Source: an uncultured Sphingorhabdus sp.
GTDB taxonomy: Bacteria; Pseudomonadota; Alphaproteobacteria; Sphingomonadales; Sphingomonadaceae
Reading direction: 5' to 3'
Assembly (NCBI GenBank): GCA_937873665.1
Contig: CALMYW010000394.1
Coordinates: 682,001 to 746,000, forward strand
DNA length: 64,000 nucleotides
Below, piece by piece: positions 45,433 to 54,731 of the stretch (within the stretch, counting starts at the first letter, position 1; every line of letters begins with the position of its first letter). Both the position numbers and the translations under genes were made by a program. Below the pieces are notes generated by a model. That model was given only the letters and a program-made list of their open reading frames with translations. It had not been told where the DNA came from and did not search any database.

Positions 45433-47508
45433 CTATCGCGGATCTGGGGCAGTCACAGTTTTGGGGCCAGTGTTGCGCGGGGTTGGCGGAGGTTGCGCGG
45501 CACCCTCCTCGTCTCCACCGCGGCCTAGCGCCTGATCGATCCAGGCCTCGTCCAATGCCTCCGGTTCGGTCAGTTCCGGAGGAATACCCCCTGCATCGCC
45601 GACAGGTTCGCCCTCGATTGGCATGCCATTCTCGTCGACCAGAATCTCCTCGCCATCCTCACCCAGCATCATCTCCTCATCTTCGAGCCGCTCGGGGAAG
45701 GTAACATCGGTGTCGAAATTCTCGACCGGGCGCTTGGCGACGGCCGTGCGCATGTAGGTCGCCCAGGCGGCGGCGGGCGCCGTTCCCCCCTGCAGATTGC
45801 CAACCGCGCGCGCATCGTCGCGGCCCATCCAGACACCGGTTGTCAAACCGGACGAGAAGCCGAGGAACCAGCCATCCTTGTTGCTGCTGGTTGTGCCGGT
45901 CTTGCCCGCGACCGGACGTCCGATCGACGCCGCGCGACCCGTGCCGGTGGCAACAGCGCTCTGCATCAGGTCGGTCATCGCACCCGCGACATAATCCTCA
46001 ACCAGTTGGATCTGCCTTGCGGGCTTGTGCTGGTAGATCACATTGCCGTCGATAGTCGTAACCTTGCTGATCGCATAAGGCGTCACACTTCGGCCGCGCG
46101 CGGCAATCGATGCAAAGGCGCGGGTCATGTCGATCACGCGAGTTTCAGAGGAACCAAGCACCATCGCTGGCGTCGTCGAAATGGGCGTGGTGATGCCAAA
46201 ACGCCGTGCCATGCTGGCAATGCTGCTGGTTCCGACCTCTTCACCGATCTTCGCAGCGACAGTATTCTTCGAATAGGCAAAAGCGGTGCGGAATGTGATT
46301 TCACCCGAATAGGTGCCGCTGCTATTACGCGGAGACCAGCCGTTAATAGTGACCGCTTCATCGACCACCTTGTCTTCGGGGCGGAAACCGGCCTCAAGCG
46401 CGGCGAGATACACAAACACCTTCCAGGCCGAACCGGGCTGGCGAAGCGCTGTCACCGCGCGGTTATAATTGCTGGTCGCGTAGTCGGTGCCGCCCACCAT
46501 TGCGCGGACAGCACCGTCTCGGTCGATCGATACCAGCGCACCCTGCGCACCGCGCGGTACGCCCGCACGGATGGCATTGGTCGCAGCGCGCTGCATACCA
46601 AGGTCAAGCGTGGTCCAGACGTCGATCGGCTTTTCGGTCTCATCGATCAGATTGTCGAGCTGTGGTAACGCCCAGTCGGTAAAATAGCGCACGCTATCCT
46701 GCTTCGGCTCGGGCGCAAGCTGGACCTTGGCGGGCTCGACCGTCGCTGCCTCTTCGGGCGTGATCATCCCTGCATCCTGCATCACTTCCAGCACGACGCC
46801 TGCGCGCCCGATAGCCGCTTTGGCGTCGGCGGTGGGGGAATAACGCGAAGGGGCCTTTACAAGGCCCGCAATGATAGTGGCTTCGGCCAATGTGATGTCT
46901 TCGGCACCATGATCGAAAAAGCGACGGCTCGCGGCATCAACGCCATAAGCACCACCGCCAAAATAGACCTTGTTCAGGTATAGCTCGAGAATCTGTTCCT
47001 TGCTGAACTTCGTCTCCATCGCCATGGCGAGGATCATTTCGCGCAGCTTGCGGCCGATATCGCGGTTGTTGTTCAGATAGACATTGCGTGCCAATTGCTG
47101 GGTAATGGTCGAGGTTGCACGCAACCCGCCGCCATCGGTCAGGCTGACAAACACAGCACGGCCCAGGCCATAAGGATCGATTCCGGGATGATAGTAAAAA
47201 CGGCGATCCTCGACCGCGACCATCGCATCCTTCATCTCATGTGGAATCTCATCGATCGGAATCCAGCGACCGAAACTTGGTCCAAGCGTCTGGATTACGG
47301 TGCCATCGGCTGCGCGAACACGGATCATCTGCCCGTTGGGTGATGATTTCAGATCCTCGAAGCTTTCGATTTCGCCCCGAGCAATCGCGACAAATATCCC
47401 TACGACCATCAGGCCCAAAAGGGCGATAACGGTTCCGACCTTGAGCGAAGTCATGGTCCAGCGTTTGAAGCGCGACCCTTCCGCTGCCTTATATCCAGCT
47501 TTTGCCAT
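45433..47508 (-). CDS. mrcA: Penicillin-binding protein 1A (bifunctional peptidoglycan synthase)
   Basis: 691 residues. One N-terminal membrane helix, glycosyltransferase domain with catalytic Glu in AVEDRRFYYHPG and RATSTITQQLARN, and transpeptidase domain with SxxK (RQPGSAWKVF), SxN (AYSKNTV) and KTG (AGKTGTTSS). The C-terminal 80 residues are acidic and then proline-rich, likely disordered. Polymerises and cross-links peptidoglycan. Confidence 0.95.
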   Translation of the reverse strand: MAKAGYKAAEGSRFKRWTMTSLKVGTVIALLGLMVVGIFVAIARGEIESFEDLKSSPNGQMIRVRAADGTVIQTLGPSFGRWIPIDEIPHEMKDAMVAVEDRRFYYHPGIDPYGLGRAVFVSLTDGGGLRATSTITQQLARNVYLNNNRDIGRKLREMILAMAMETKFSKEQILELYLNKVYFGGGAYGVDAASRRFFDHGAEDITLAEATIIAGLVKAPSRYSPTADAKAAIGRAGVVLEVMQDAGMITPEEAATVEPAKVQLAPEPKQDSVRYFTDWALPQLDNLIDETEKPIDVWTTLDLGMQRAATNAIRAGVPRGAQGALVSIDRDGAVRAMVGGTDYATSNYNRAVTALRQPGSAWKVFVYLAALEAGFRPEDKVVDEAVTINGWSPRNSSGTYSGEITFRTAFAYSKNTVAAKIGEEVGTSSIASMARRFGITTPISTTPAMVLGSSETRVIDMTRAFASIAARGRSVTPYAISKVTTIDGNVIYQHKPARQIQLVEDYVAGAMTDLMQSAVATGTGRAASIGRPVAGKTGTTSSNKDGWFLGFSSGLTTGVWMGRDDARAVGNLQGGTAPAAAWATYMRTAVAKRPVENFDTDVTFPERLEDEEMMLGEDGEEILVDENGMPIEGEPVGDAGGIPPELTEPEALDEAWIDQALGRGGDEEGAAQPPPTPRNTGPKTVTAPDPR

Positions 47509-47559
47509 TGCCCAACCTGTTAATGGTTTGCCGGGAATCCGACAAGCGGGATTAAGGAA

Positions 47560-47952
47560 CTAGTCCGGCTGAAAATCTAGCGAAACACTGTTGATGCAAT
47601 AACGCAGACCATTTTCGCCCGGCCCATCGGGGAAAACATGGCCCAGATGCCCGTCGCATTTGGCACAGCGCACCTCGATGCGGATCATGCCATGCGATGT
47701 GTCACGATATTCGGCTATCGCATCGGGCGTTGCCGGTTCGGTAAAGCTGGGCCAGCCGGAGCCGCTGTCATATTTCGTGTTCGACCGGAAAAGCAACGTT
47801 CCGCAGCCACCGCACAGGAAATCGCCGTCCCGCTTTTCGACATTCAACGAACCGCTAAAGGCCCGTTCGGTGCCCGCTTCACGCAGCACATGATATTGCA
47901 CCGGCGAAAGGCGTTGCCGCCATTCTGCTTCGCTGAGTTCCATTTTTTCCAT
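47560..47952 (-). CDS. msrB: Peptide methionine-R-sulfoxide reductase MsrB
   Basis: 130 residues. Zinc CxxC pairs (CGGCG and CAKCDG), SGSGWPSFTEP, HLGHVFPDGP and the catalytic Cys in RYCINSVSLDF. Repairs oxidised methionine. ATG at 47952 or 47943 both plausible; the frame is open to 48012 but that stretch overlaps the divergent DUF4402 gene's leader. Confidence 0.95.
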   Translation of the reverse strand: MEKMELSEAEWRQRLSPVQYHVLREAGTERAFSGSLNVEKRDGDFLCGGCGTLLFRSNTKYDSGSGWPSFTEPATPDAIAEYRDTSHGMIRIEVRCAKCDGHLGHVFPDGPGENGLRYCINSVSLDFQPD

Positions 47953-48041
47953 GAATATAATGTGTGCCGCATAGGCCATGAGGTCAAGTGCGGTCGGAGA
48001 AATGGTTTTCACCGGAAATTAACCACATTCTCCGAAAATCT

Positions 48042-48560
48042 ATGCAAATGTATCGGAACCTATCGATCCTTTTCTGCATGGGAGTCGCGCTGGCGTTGAC
48101 GCCGGTCGCTTTCGCACAGGATTTCGGAGCGGATCTATTTGCGCGTGAATCCGGTGACAAGACGAAACCGCTCAACATCGAAATCCGCAGTTCGCTTGAT
48201 TTCAGCCGTGCCACTTCGACGGGTGCGAGCGGCGGTAGCATCGCGATTGATCCCAATAGCGGCGCGCGCACGGTAAGCGGCGATATACTCGATCTGGGCG
48301 GTTCGCCTTTCGCCGGAAGCGCGTTAGTAACCGGAGAGTCCGGACGATCGGTACGCATTGAAATGCCGTCAACCATCCGCCTGAGCAGCGCGACGGGCGG
48401 CTCGGTTGAGATTGTCAACCTGCGTACCAACCTGTCGCCTGCACCCCGGCTCGATATGTACGGGCGGCTCGAATTTTCTTTTGGTGGCGATTTGTTGCTG
48501 AAAGGCAACGTATCCGGCCAATTCCGGGGGCGGATACCGATTACTGCGGAATATGAATAA
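48042..48560 (+). CDS. Secreted DUF4402 family protein
   Basis: 172 residues. Signal peptide (LSILFCMGVALALTPVAFAQ), then a beta-rich domain of the DUF4402 type: SIAIDPNSGARTVSGDI, GRSVRIEMPSTIRL, FSFGGDLLLKGNVSGQFRG and a terminal ITAEYE. Such proteins resemble fimbrial or spore-coat U-like subunits, but no chaperone-usher genes are near. Start at 48042 or 48048. Confidence 0.82.
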   Translation: MQMYRNLSILFCMGVALALTPVAFAQDFGADLFARESGDKTKPLNIEIRSSLDFSRATSTGASGGSIAIDPNSGARTVSGDILDLGGSPFAGSALVTGESGRSVRIEMPSTIRLSSATGGSVEIVNLRTNLSPAPRLDMYGRLEFSFGGDLLLKGNVSGQFRGRIPITAEYE

Positions 48561-48563
48561 GGC

Positions 48564-49592
48564 CTAGCGGCTGCGGGCTGCGGCGCGGGCGATGCGCACC
48601 AATTCTTCTTCAAGCACGGTTTCGGTCAGATCGGCGCCCGTCGCCATCAGCTTCGCCTCAACCTCCAGCAGGTGGGCATTGAGTCCTGCGAGGCGCGGTG
48701 CCGTCCAGCGTTGCACTTGTTGCGTGAAGGCGCCCTGCTCCTTCCAGAAGATTGCCCGGTTGGCGCGAACCACCGCCCCGGCATTGGCACCTTCCTCCAC
48801 CTTGATACGCATTCCGGCAAGCAGGGCAATGCGTCGCTGAAGCGCGCGAACAATACGGATTGCCTCAATCCCCACAGCGCGAGCCTCGATGATGGTTCGA
48901 CCCAGTGCCTTGGCATCGCCCGTCAGCACCTGGTTGACCAACGCGTTGATATCTTCTTCTGCTGTTTCGGCGGCGAGTGACGAAAGTGCCTGCGGCTCGA
49001 CCGTCACCATCCGGTCAAGAGCGGAATCATAATAAAGCGATAGCTTCTCCAATTCCATCGCCACCAGTCGCCGATCCTGCCCGGTATAGCGCACAATCTG
49101 CGCCGCGAGCGTCCGGTCGATGCGCAGGCCGAGTGCGCCCGCCGCCGCAACGGCCTGATCAACCGCCTCTCCTTCGCTGGGCGGATAGCAGATATACGAC
49201 AAGGCGCGGGAAGAGCCTTCGATCAGTGTCCGCAGCTTGCTGGTTTTCTTGAGGTCGCCCGCTGTTGCAATGACTGGATTGCCGGCATTTTCCGCTGAAA
49301 GCAGGTTCGCAACCGCATCCACCCCTTCTTCGCGCGCGAAGTGCAGCCTGATATGGCGCGCACCGCCAAAGAGCGATTGCGATGCCGCCTCATCAGACAG
49401 CAAGGCGGGGTCGCTCCGCAGCTTTGCGCTGTCAATCTCTATCGCCTCACTGTCGAGCCCAAGCCGCGCAATTAAAGCGCTCGCGATCGAAGCCGCTGCA
49501 GATTCATCCTGCCCGAAGACGAAAAACAGCCGGATATCATTCCGGCTTTCAATCGCGCCAATAAAATCCCGCTCGCTGAGCTTGCCGCTCAT
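48564..49592 (-). CDS. holA: DNA polymerase III delta subunit
   Basis: 342 residues. Clamp-loader subunit that opens the beta clamp. Pattern matches HolA: LFFVFGQDESAAASIASALI at the start, ARHIRLHFAREEGVDAVANLL, YPPSEGEAVDQAV, and the C-terminal collar (LTGDAKALGRTIIEARAVG). Overlaps lptE by 4 nt; the order leuS-lptE-holA is conserved in many Gram-negatives. Confidence 0.94.
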   Translation of the reverse strand: MSGKLSERDFIGAIESRNDIRLFFVFGQDESAAASIASALIARLGLDSEAIEIDSAKLRSDPALLSDEAASQSLFGGARHIRLHFAREEGVDAVANLLSAENAGNPVIATAGDLKKTSKLRTLIEGSSRALSYICYPPSEGEAVDQAVAAAGALGLRIDRTLAAQIVRYTGQDRRLVAMELEKLSLYYDSALDRMVTVEPQALSSLAAETAEEDINALVNQVLTGDAKALGRTIIEARAVGIEAIRIVRALQRRIALLAGMRIKVEEGANAGAVVRANRAIFWKEQGAFTQQVQRWTAPRLAGLNAHLLEVEAKLMATGADLTETVLEEELVRIARAAARSR

Positions 49593-50080
49593 TGGGAATT
49601 TTGGGCGTAGAGCGACAGTCGCGTAACAATCTGTTCGGCAACCTTTTCCGTCAGATTCTCGAGCGCGGTGTTTTCTGCCGCGATTGTGGCATATTCCGAA
49701 CTCACAACGTCGATGCCTGCATCCGAACCCGCCGTTGCGTCAAGCACGGTCTTGCTGCTTTCCAGATCAATTAGCTGATAGCGCGCGCGCAGCGTGCGCC
49801 GTTCGCGCGTGACGGTATCGTCCGCGCGAACGCCAAAGCCTTCGATCTGGTCATCCAGTTTGACTACCAGCCGATAGCGGGCGTTGCTGCCATGCGATGC
49901 GCCCAAACGGTCGTTCAGGGCATTGCGCATCAACCAGCCATTTTTGCCCTCGATCGCATCAACCGTGACCGAACCGAGCAACGCCGAAACCTGCCCCTGC
50001 GAACCACCGCTGTAGAGCGGCTTCATTCCGCAGGCCGAAAGCAACAGCGAAGCAAGGAATAGGGGCAGCAGTCGCATCAT
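49589..50080 (-). CDS. lptE: LPS-assembly lipoprotein LptE
   Basis: 163 residues. Lipobox LLLSAC, followed by GMKPLYSGG, the family hallmark. Partner of LptD in placing lipopolysaccharide in the outer leaflet. Two adjacent ATG codons (50080, 50077); overlaps the leuS stop. Confidence 0.92.
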   Translation of the reverse strand: MMRLLPLFLASLLLSACGMKPLYSGGSQGQVSALLGSVTVDAIEGKNGWLMRNALNDRLGASHGSNARYRLVVKLDDQIEGFGVRADDTVTRERRTLRARYQLIDLESSKTVLDATAGSDAGIDVVSSEYATIAAENTALENLTEKVAEQIVTRLSLYAQNSQ

Positions 50081-52650
50081 ATAACGATATTCACCAAACG
50101 GTCGGGTACCACGATGATTTTCTTGGGGCTTGCGCCATCCATGGAACGCTGCACCTTCTCGCTGGCCAGCGCAAGCGCTTCAAGTACATCCTTGGACGAT
50201 CCTTTGGCTACGGTTAGCGTATCGCGTAGCTTGCCCATCACCTGCACGGCGATGGTGACCTCGTCATCGACCAGCAATGCCGGATCATGTTCGGGCCAGG
50301 GCTGGCCCGCGATCAGGCCTTCATGTCCCAATGCGACCCAGGCCTCCTCGGCCAGATGCGGCAGCATCGGCGCGACGAGCAGCGGCAGGGTGCGGATTGC
50401 GGTGGTGCGCGACGCCGAAGGCGATGCCTTTTCAATGTCGTTGACAAGGCCATGGACCTTGGCAACGGCCTTGTTGAAATGCAGTGCTTCGATATCGGCG
50501 GCGATACCCGCAATCGCGCGGTGCAGGCTCTTGTCCAAAGGCGTCGCCCCGGCGTAGGCCGGGGCCGTTGTCGTTTGTTCCTCGGGGTTTTGGGTAGAGC
50601 CTTTAGCGGCCCCTGCCTGCGCAGGGGCGACGGAATCAACCAGCCGCCACACGCGGTTCACAAAGCGCCATGTGCCCTCAATCCCGCTTTCGGACCATTC
50701 AAGGTCACGCTCTGGCGGGCTGTCCGACAGCATGAACCAGCGCACAGCGTCGGCGCCATATTGGTCGAACATCGGATCGGGATCGACGACATTCTTTTTG
50801 GATTTCGACATCTTCTCGATGCGGCCACGCTCGACGGGCGCACCATCAATGGTGAATGCTTTGTCGCCCTCAAACTTGATTTCTTCGGGGCTCAGCCAAG
50901 CGCCTGCAGTCGACTTGTAGGTTTCGTGCGTCACCATCCCTTGAGTGAACAGCGCGGCAAAGGGTTCAGCGAAATCGAGCTTGCCGACCTTTTGCAAAGC
51001 GCGCGTCCAGAAACGGGCATAAAGCAAATGCAGAATCGCATGTTCAATACCGCCAATATATTGCCCGACCGGCAGCCAAGCCTCTGCCTCTTCCTTGTCG
51101 AATGGCTTGTCGTCAGGCTGGCTGGCGAAGCGGATGAAATACCAGCTTGAATCGGCAAAGGTATCGAGCGTGTCGGTCTCACGAACCGCCGGTTCCTGGC
51201 AGTTCGGGCACTTCACATGCTTCCAGGTCGGGTGGCGGTCGAGCGGGTTGCCCGGAATGTCGAAACTGACATCTTCGGGCAATTTGACTGGCAACTGGGT
51301 GCGTGGCACCGGCAAAACGCCGCAAAACTCGCAGTGTATGATCGGGATCGGCGTGCCCCAATAGCGCTGGCGGCTGACACCCCAGTCGCGCAGGCGATAT
51401 TGCGTCTGCCCCTCGCCCCAGCCTTCGGACTCGGCCTTGGCGATGACAGCGGCCTTTGCGTCATCGACGCTCATGCCGTTCATCCAGTCCGAATTCACGA
51501 TTTTGCCGGGGCCAGTGTAGGCGACATCGCCTTCAAATTCGAGATCGGTGACGTCGCCTTCCGCGACAACGCGGCGCACCGGCAGGTCATATTTGCGGGC
51601 GAAATCAAGGTCGCGCTGGTCATGGGCGGGGCAGCCGAAAACCGCCCCGGTGCCATAGTCCATCAGCACGAAATTGGCGACATAGACGGGCAAGTGCCAG
51701 CTGGGATCGAGCGGATGTTCGACCGTCAGATTGGTATTGAAACCCAGTTTCTCCGCAGTTTCGAGTTCCGCCGCCGTCGTCCCGCCGCGTTTGCACTCGG
51801 CGATGAAATCCTGCAGCGCAGGGGCATTTTCGGCCAACGACTGTGCCAGCGGGTGATCCGCCGCAATCGCAACAAAGCTTGCGCCGTACAGTGTATCGGG
51901 GCGGGTGGTGAACACATCGATCCCGTCATGCGTACCCGTCAGGTTGAAGGTCAGCTTCAGCCCCTTCGACTTGCCGATCCAGTTTTCCTGCATCAGCTTG
52001 ACCTTCTCCGGCCAATGCTCAAGTCCGTCGAGCCCTTCGAGCAATTCCTCGGCAAAGTCGGTAATTTTAAGAAACCACTGGTTCAGCTTCTTGCGCTCGA
52101 CCAGCGCGCCCGAGCGCCAACCGCGCCCGTCGATGACCTGCTCGTTCGCCAGCACGGTCATATCGACCGGGTCCCAATTGACCTCGCTTTCCTTGCGATA
52201 GACGAGGCCTGCCTTGTAGAAATCCAGGAACAGCGCCTGTTCATGGCCGTAATATTCGGGTTCACAGGTGGAAAGTTCGCGGCTCCAGTCGATAGCGAGA
52301 CCCAACCGCTTGAGCTGCTTTTTCATCGCCTCGATATTCTGGCGCGTCCAGGCACCGGGATGAACCTTCTTTTCCATCGCCGCATTTTCGGCAGGCATGC
52401 CAAAGCTGTCCCAACCCATCGGATGCAGCACGGCATGGCCGGTCATCGCCTTGTAGCGTGCCAGCACGTCACCCATGGTGTAGTTGCGCACATGCCCCAT
52501 ATGGATGCGCCCCGAAGGATAGGGGAACATCTCAAGGATATAGCTTTTCGGACGCGGGTCGCTGGCCGGGGGCGCGTTGAACACCCCCTGCTCTTCCCAG
52601 ATTTTCTGCCAATGCCCGTCCGCCTTGAACGGGTTGAATCGTGATGCCAT
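50077..52650 (-). CDS. leuS: Leucyl-tRNA synthetase with a repeat-derived insertion
   Basis: 857 residues. Class I motifs HMGH ([14 protein letters not shown]) and KMSKS ([14 protein letters not shown]), editing domain with [10 protein letters not shown]. Residues about 673-703, between the catalytic core ([14 protein letters not shown]) and the anticodon-binding helices ([15 protein letters not shown]), are encoded by a 93-nt palindromic repeat (50541-50633) read in frame ([10 protein letters not shown] ... [10 protein letters not shown]). Start 52650 begins the usual [15 protein letters not shown]; an upstream start is not needed. Confidence 0.97.
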   Translation of the reverse strand: MASRFNPFKADGHWQKIWEEQGVFNAPPASDPRPKSYILEMFPYPSGRIHMGHVRNYTMGDVLARYKAMTGHAVLHPMGWDSFGMPAENAAMEKKVHPGAWTRQNIEAMKKQLKRLGLAIDWSRELSTCEPEYYGHEQALFLDFYKAGLVYRKESEVNWDPVDMTVLANEQVIDGRGWRSGALVERKKLNQWFLKITDFAEELLEGLDGLEHWPEKVKLMQENWIGKSKGLKLTFNLTGTHDGIDVFTTRPDTLYGASFVAIAADHPLAQSLAENAPALQDFIAECKRGGTTAAELETAEKLGFNTNLTVEHPLDPSWHLPVYVANFVLMDYGTGAVFGCPAHDQRDLDFARKYDLPVRRVVAEGDVTDLEFEGDVAYTGPGKIVNSDWMNGMSVDDAKAAVIAKAESEGWGEGQTQYRLRDWGVSRQRYWGTPIPIIHCEFCGVLPVPRTQLPVKLPEDVSFDIPGNPLDRHPTWKHVKCPNCQEPAVRETDTLDTFADSSWYFIRFASQPDDKPFDKEEAEAWLPVGQYIGGIEHAILHLLYARFWTRALQKVGKLDFAEPFAALFTQGMVTHETYKSTAGAWLSPEEIKFEGDKAFTIDGAPVERGRIEKMSKSKKNVVDPDPMFDQYGADAVRWFMLSDSPPERDLEWSESGIEGTWRFVNRVWRLVDSVAPAQAGAAKGSTQNPEEQTTTAPAYAGATPLDKSLHRAIAGIAADIEALHFNKAVAKVHGLVNDIEKASPSASRTTAIRTLPLLVAPMLPHLAEEAWVALGHEGLIAGQPWPEHDPALLVDDEVTIAVQVMGKLRDTLTVAKGSSKDVLEALALASEKVQRSMDGASPKKIIVVPDRLVNIVI
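50541..50633. repeat. In-frame palindromic repeat inside leuS
   Basis: Arms 50541-50566 and 50608-50633 (26 nt) are imperfect inverted copies (gtcgcccc...ggggcc). Length 93 nt, a multiple of three. Confidence 0.88.
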
Positions 52651-52670
52651 GGCTGGCTGTTTCCCTGTTA

Positions 52671-52695
52671 GTCTTCGCGTCTTCAACGCGAAGAC
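52671..52695. other. Strong hairpin 20 nt upstream of leuS
   Basis: gtcttcgcgt-cttca-acgcgaagac: perfect 10-nt arms with a 5-nt loop, between the DUF3576 gene and leuS (both minus strand). Could be a processing or attenuation signal; no T-run follows on the minus strand. Confidence 0.55.
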
Positions 52696-52710
52696 GCAGG
52701 ATTTTCGATA

Positions 52711-53139
52711 TTAGTCGGCGATAGCGCTGCGGCGAAGGTCGCGCGCCTTGGTAAGGATGATGCCCTCAAGCTTTTGCACAGTCGCTGCACGGGTTGCCGC
52801 AGCAACCCATTGACCATTCTGTAAAACTTCACGGGCAGCAGCAACGCGCAGCGCATCAGCGCGCAGATCCTGATCGAGAATCGACACGGTCAGCTTCATG
52901 CGCTCTCCCGGGCTGTTCGGGTTCACATACCAGTCGGTCACGATCACGCCGCCTGCGCTGTCGGTCTGCAGCAGCGGCATGAAAGACAGTGCATCGAGCG
53001 AGGCGCGCCACAAATAGCTGTTGACGCCGATGGTCGTTACCTGGCTTGCCGCCAGATCGGTCTTGGGCCGTTCCTTGCCGCCACAGGCAGCCAGTGCCAA
53101 AACCGAAGCCGTGACCAGGACGAACTGGTTAAAACGCAT
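52711..53139 (-). CDS. DUF3576 lipoprotein
   Basis: 142 residues. Lipobox ALAAC, then GVNSYLWRASLDALSFMPLLQ, GGVIVTDWYVNPNSPGERMKL and LRADALRVAAAREV, the DUF3576 pattern of alphaproteobacteria. Outer-membrane-associated lipoprotein of unknown role; often next to leuS-lptE as here. Confidence 0.9.
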   Translation of the reverse strand: MRFNQFVLVTASVLALAACGGKERPKTDLAASQVTTIGVNSYLWRASLDALSFMPLLQTDSAGGVIVTDWYVNPNSPGERMKLTVSILDQDLRADALRVAAAREVLQNGQWVAAATRAATVQKLEGIILTKARDLRRSAIAD

Positions 53140-53335
53140 ATTGAATCCTCGCGATTTCGCTGTTTGTGCGGACGTCTCTATTCACCTTTGTTGGCGCGGG
53201 CAAGCTTTCGCGAAACTGAACCGCTATTGGCTGTGCATATCGCCCGGAAAAGCGCGGATTCCGGTATCAGTTGCAACCGATTGTTGTGTATCGGCAACAT
53301 ATTGGCAAAATCACTGGCGTTGTGGATAAAATTAT

Positions 53336-53363
53336 TTGTTGCCGATGGAATTGCGCCTATATT
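53336..53363 (+). promoter_or_regulatory. Candidate promoter of the secreted protein gene
   Basis: TTGTTG (53336-53341), 16 nt, TATATT (53358-53363), 31 nt before the ATG at 53395. The surrounding divergent gap (53140-53394) is A/T-rich and shows no gene. Confidence 0.35.
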
Positions 53364-53394
53364 CCAGCTCAGATGGAGTCGTAATAATACGGAC

Positions 53395-54150
53395 ATGAAA
53401 CGGGGTGTAGCAAATTCGGGCCTTAAAGGCCGCAGGGCAGTTGCCTTCTTGGCAACTGGAAGCTTGTTGCTGTCACCTGTGCTAGTCCCTGCTTTTGCAG
53501 CACAATTTTCAGAAGTCGGCGCGAATTCAAGTAGCTGGATGAGCCGCTTCACCCCCGCTGGCGTAGACAGCCGCCTCGCTGTCAAGGCAGAGCGCAAGGC
53601 CGTTGCTGGCAACCAGTTCCGTTTCACGCCCGCCGGTCTTGATCGCAAGGGCAATAATGTTTTGACCGTTGCAGCGCGCGCCGATCTGGCAAATTCGGCG
53701 AATGCGGTTTCGATTCGCACCGCGATAGAAAAGTTTGAAGCTGGATCGGGCACAACGGTTCGACTGAACAATTCGAACTACCAATTGTCCGCCGCTCGCG
53801 GCTGGCAGGGTTTCAAGCTGCCTGCGAAGGCGGTACAGGTTGAACAGCCTCGTTTGTCGGGCATGGTCGGCAAGGGCGATTTCCGCCTCGACGGTAACGA
53901 CAAGAAGAAGCCCAGCCGCTTCAACACCGACCTCAGCGTCGATAAAGTCGGCAATGCCACCCCCAACCCGCGCGGTTCGGCAGCAGCAGGCGACTATGCT
54001 CTCAAGGTTGGCGGCAGCTTCTCAATATCGCGGCGTATCGACGTGACTGCGGGTGTTCGTTATGCCAGTGAGCGTGATCGCATCGCTCCTGCTGCGAACA
54101 GCAGTCCGGATAGCGAAGCCGTCTACGTCGGAACCAAAATCCGCTTCTAA
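53395..54150 (+). CDS. Unknown secreted, possibly outer-membrane, protein
   Basis: 251 residues. Signal peptide (AFLATGSLLLSPVLVPAFAAQ). A short motif is repeated (SRFTPAGVDSR near residue 51 and FRFTPAGLDRK near 76). The C-terminal 60 residues read as amphipathic strands (YALKVGGSFSISRRIDVTAGVRY) and the last residue is Phe (GTKIRF), as in outer-membrane barrels, but the barrel would be small. The start at 53395 begins the signal peptide; the frame is open upstream. Not recognised. Confidence 0.7.
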   Translation: MKRGVANSGLKGRRAVAFLATGSLLLSPVLVPAFAAQFSEVGANSSSWMSRFTPAGVDSRLAVKAERKAVAGNQFRFTPAGLDRKGNNVLTVAARADLANSANAVSIRTAIEKFEAGSGTTVRLNNSNYQLSAARGWQGFKLPAKAVQVEQPRLSGMVGKGDFRLDGNDKKKPSRFNTDLSVDKVGNATPNPRGSAAAGDYALKVGGSFSISRRIDVTAGVRYASERDRIAPAANSSPDSEAVYVGTKIRF

Positions 54151-54156
54151 ACCAAA

Positions 54157-54708
54157 TTAGCGTTTGAACGCGTCGATGGCGGCCCAGCCATGGACGATGC
54201 TGCGTGGCCATTTAGCGGCTTCCATCCTGTTCATTCCACCTAGGGCGATGACCAAAGCGGGTCGACAGAGGCTTGCCAGCCTGCCAAACGCCAAGGCGCC
54301 TAATGCGCGCTCACCAGGATGTGAGCGGGTTTTCCGCAGCGGGGAGAGAAACATTATGCCTGCCCCGTGCCTTTTTGCCCGTTCGATTTCACAAGGGTTG
54401 TGCACCGGCGCACTTAGCAACAGCGGCTTTGCCGATACGCCTCGACCGTGCACACCATCGGCACCCCACGCCCTTGCGGTTCTGGCATCTCCGGCCAGCA
54501 ACAAGATATGCCCCCGCTGCACGCAAATATGACGGACACGCGCAAACAGATGCCTTCGTTGTTTCGTTTCCAGCGCATAATGCCGAAAGACCACGCCGGA
54601 ACCTGATGGCAGCCGCCGGATGGCAGTCAGCAACTGGTCGTCCAGCCGGGGATCGGTCATCAGCCAGATACGCGGAACAGGCTTTCGCAATGGCTGGCGG
54701 GCGGGCAT
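54157..54708 (-). CDS. ThiE/TenI-like protein with degenerate motifs
   Basis: 183 residues, short for ThiE. Seen: RIWLMTDPRLDD (strand 1), ILLLAGDARTARAWGADGVHGRG, APVHNPCEIERAKRHGAGIMFLSP, and ALGGMNRMEAA near the end. The fold matches thiamine-phosphate synthase, but the substrate-binding GVHLGQxD is GVHGRG. A different or lost activity is possible. Convergent with the secreted protein gene. Confidence 0.72.
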   Translation of the reverse strand: MPARQPLRKPVPRIWLMTDPRLDDQLLTAIRRLPSGSGVVFRHYALETKQRRHLFARVRHICVQRGHILLLAGDARTARAWGADGVHGRGVSAKPLLLSAPVHNPCEIERAKRHGAGIMFLSPLRKTRSHPGERALGALAFGRLASLCRPALVIALGGMNRMEAAKWPRSIVHGWAAIDAFKR

Positions 54709-54731
54709 GGCAACCGCTATAGCGCGCGGTC

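Noticed and set aside
51217..52644. 475-codon plus-strand open frame opposite leuS
   Set aside because: Antisense to the leuS core; composition rich in Arg/His/Gln as expected for a shadow frame.
52651..52710. T-box leader for leuS
   Set aside because: The gap is 60 nt and shows no T-box bulge (TGGNACC-like); only a simple hairpin.
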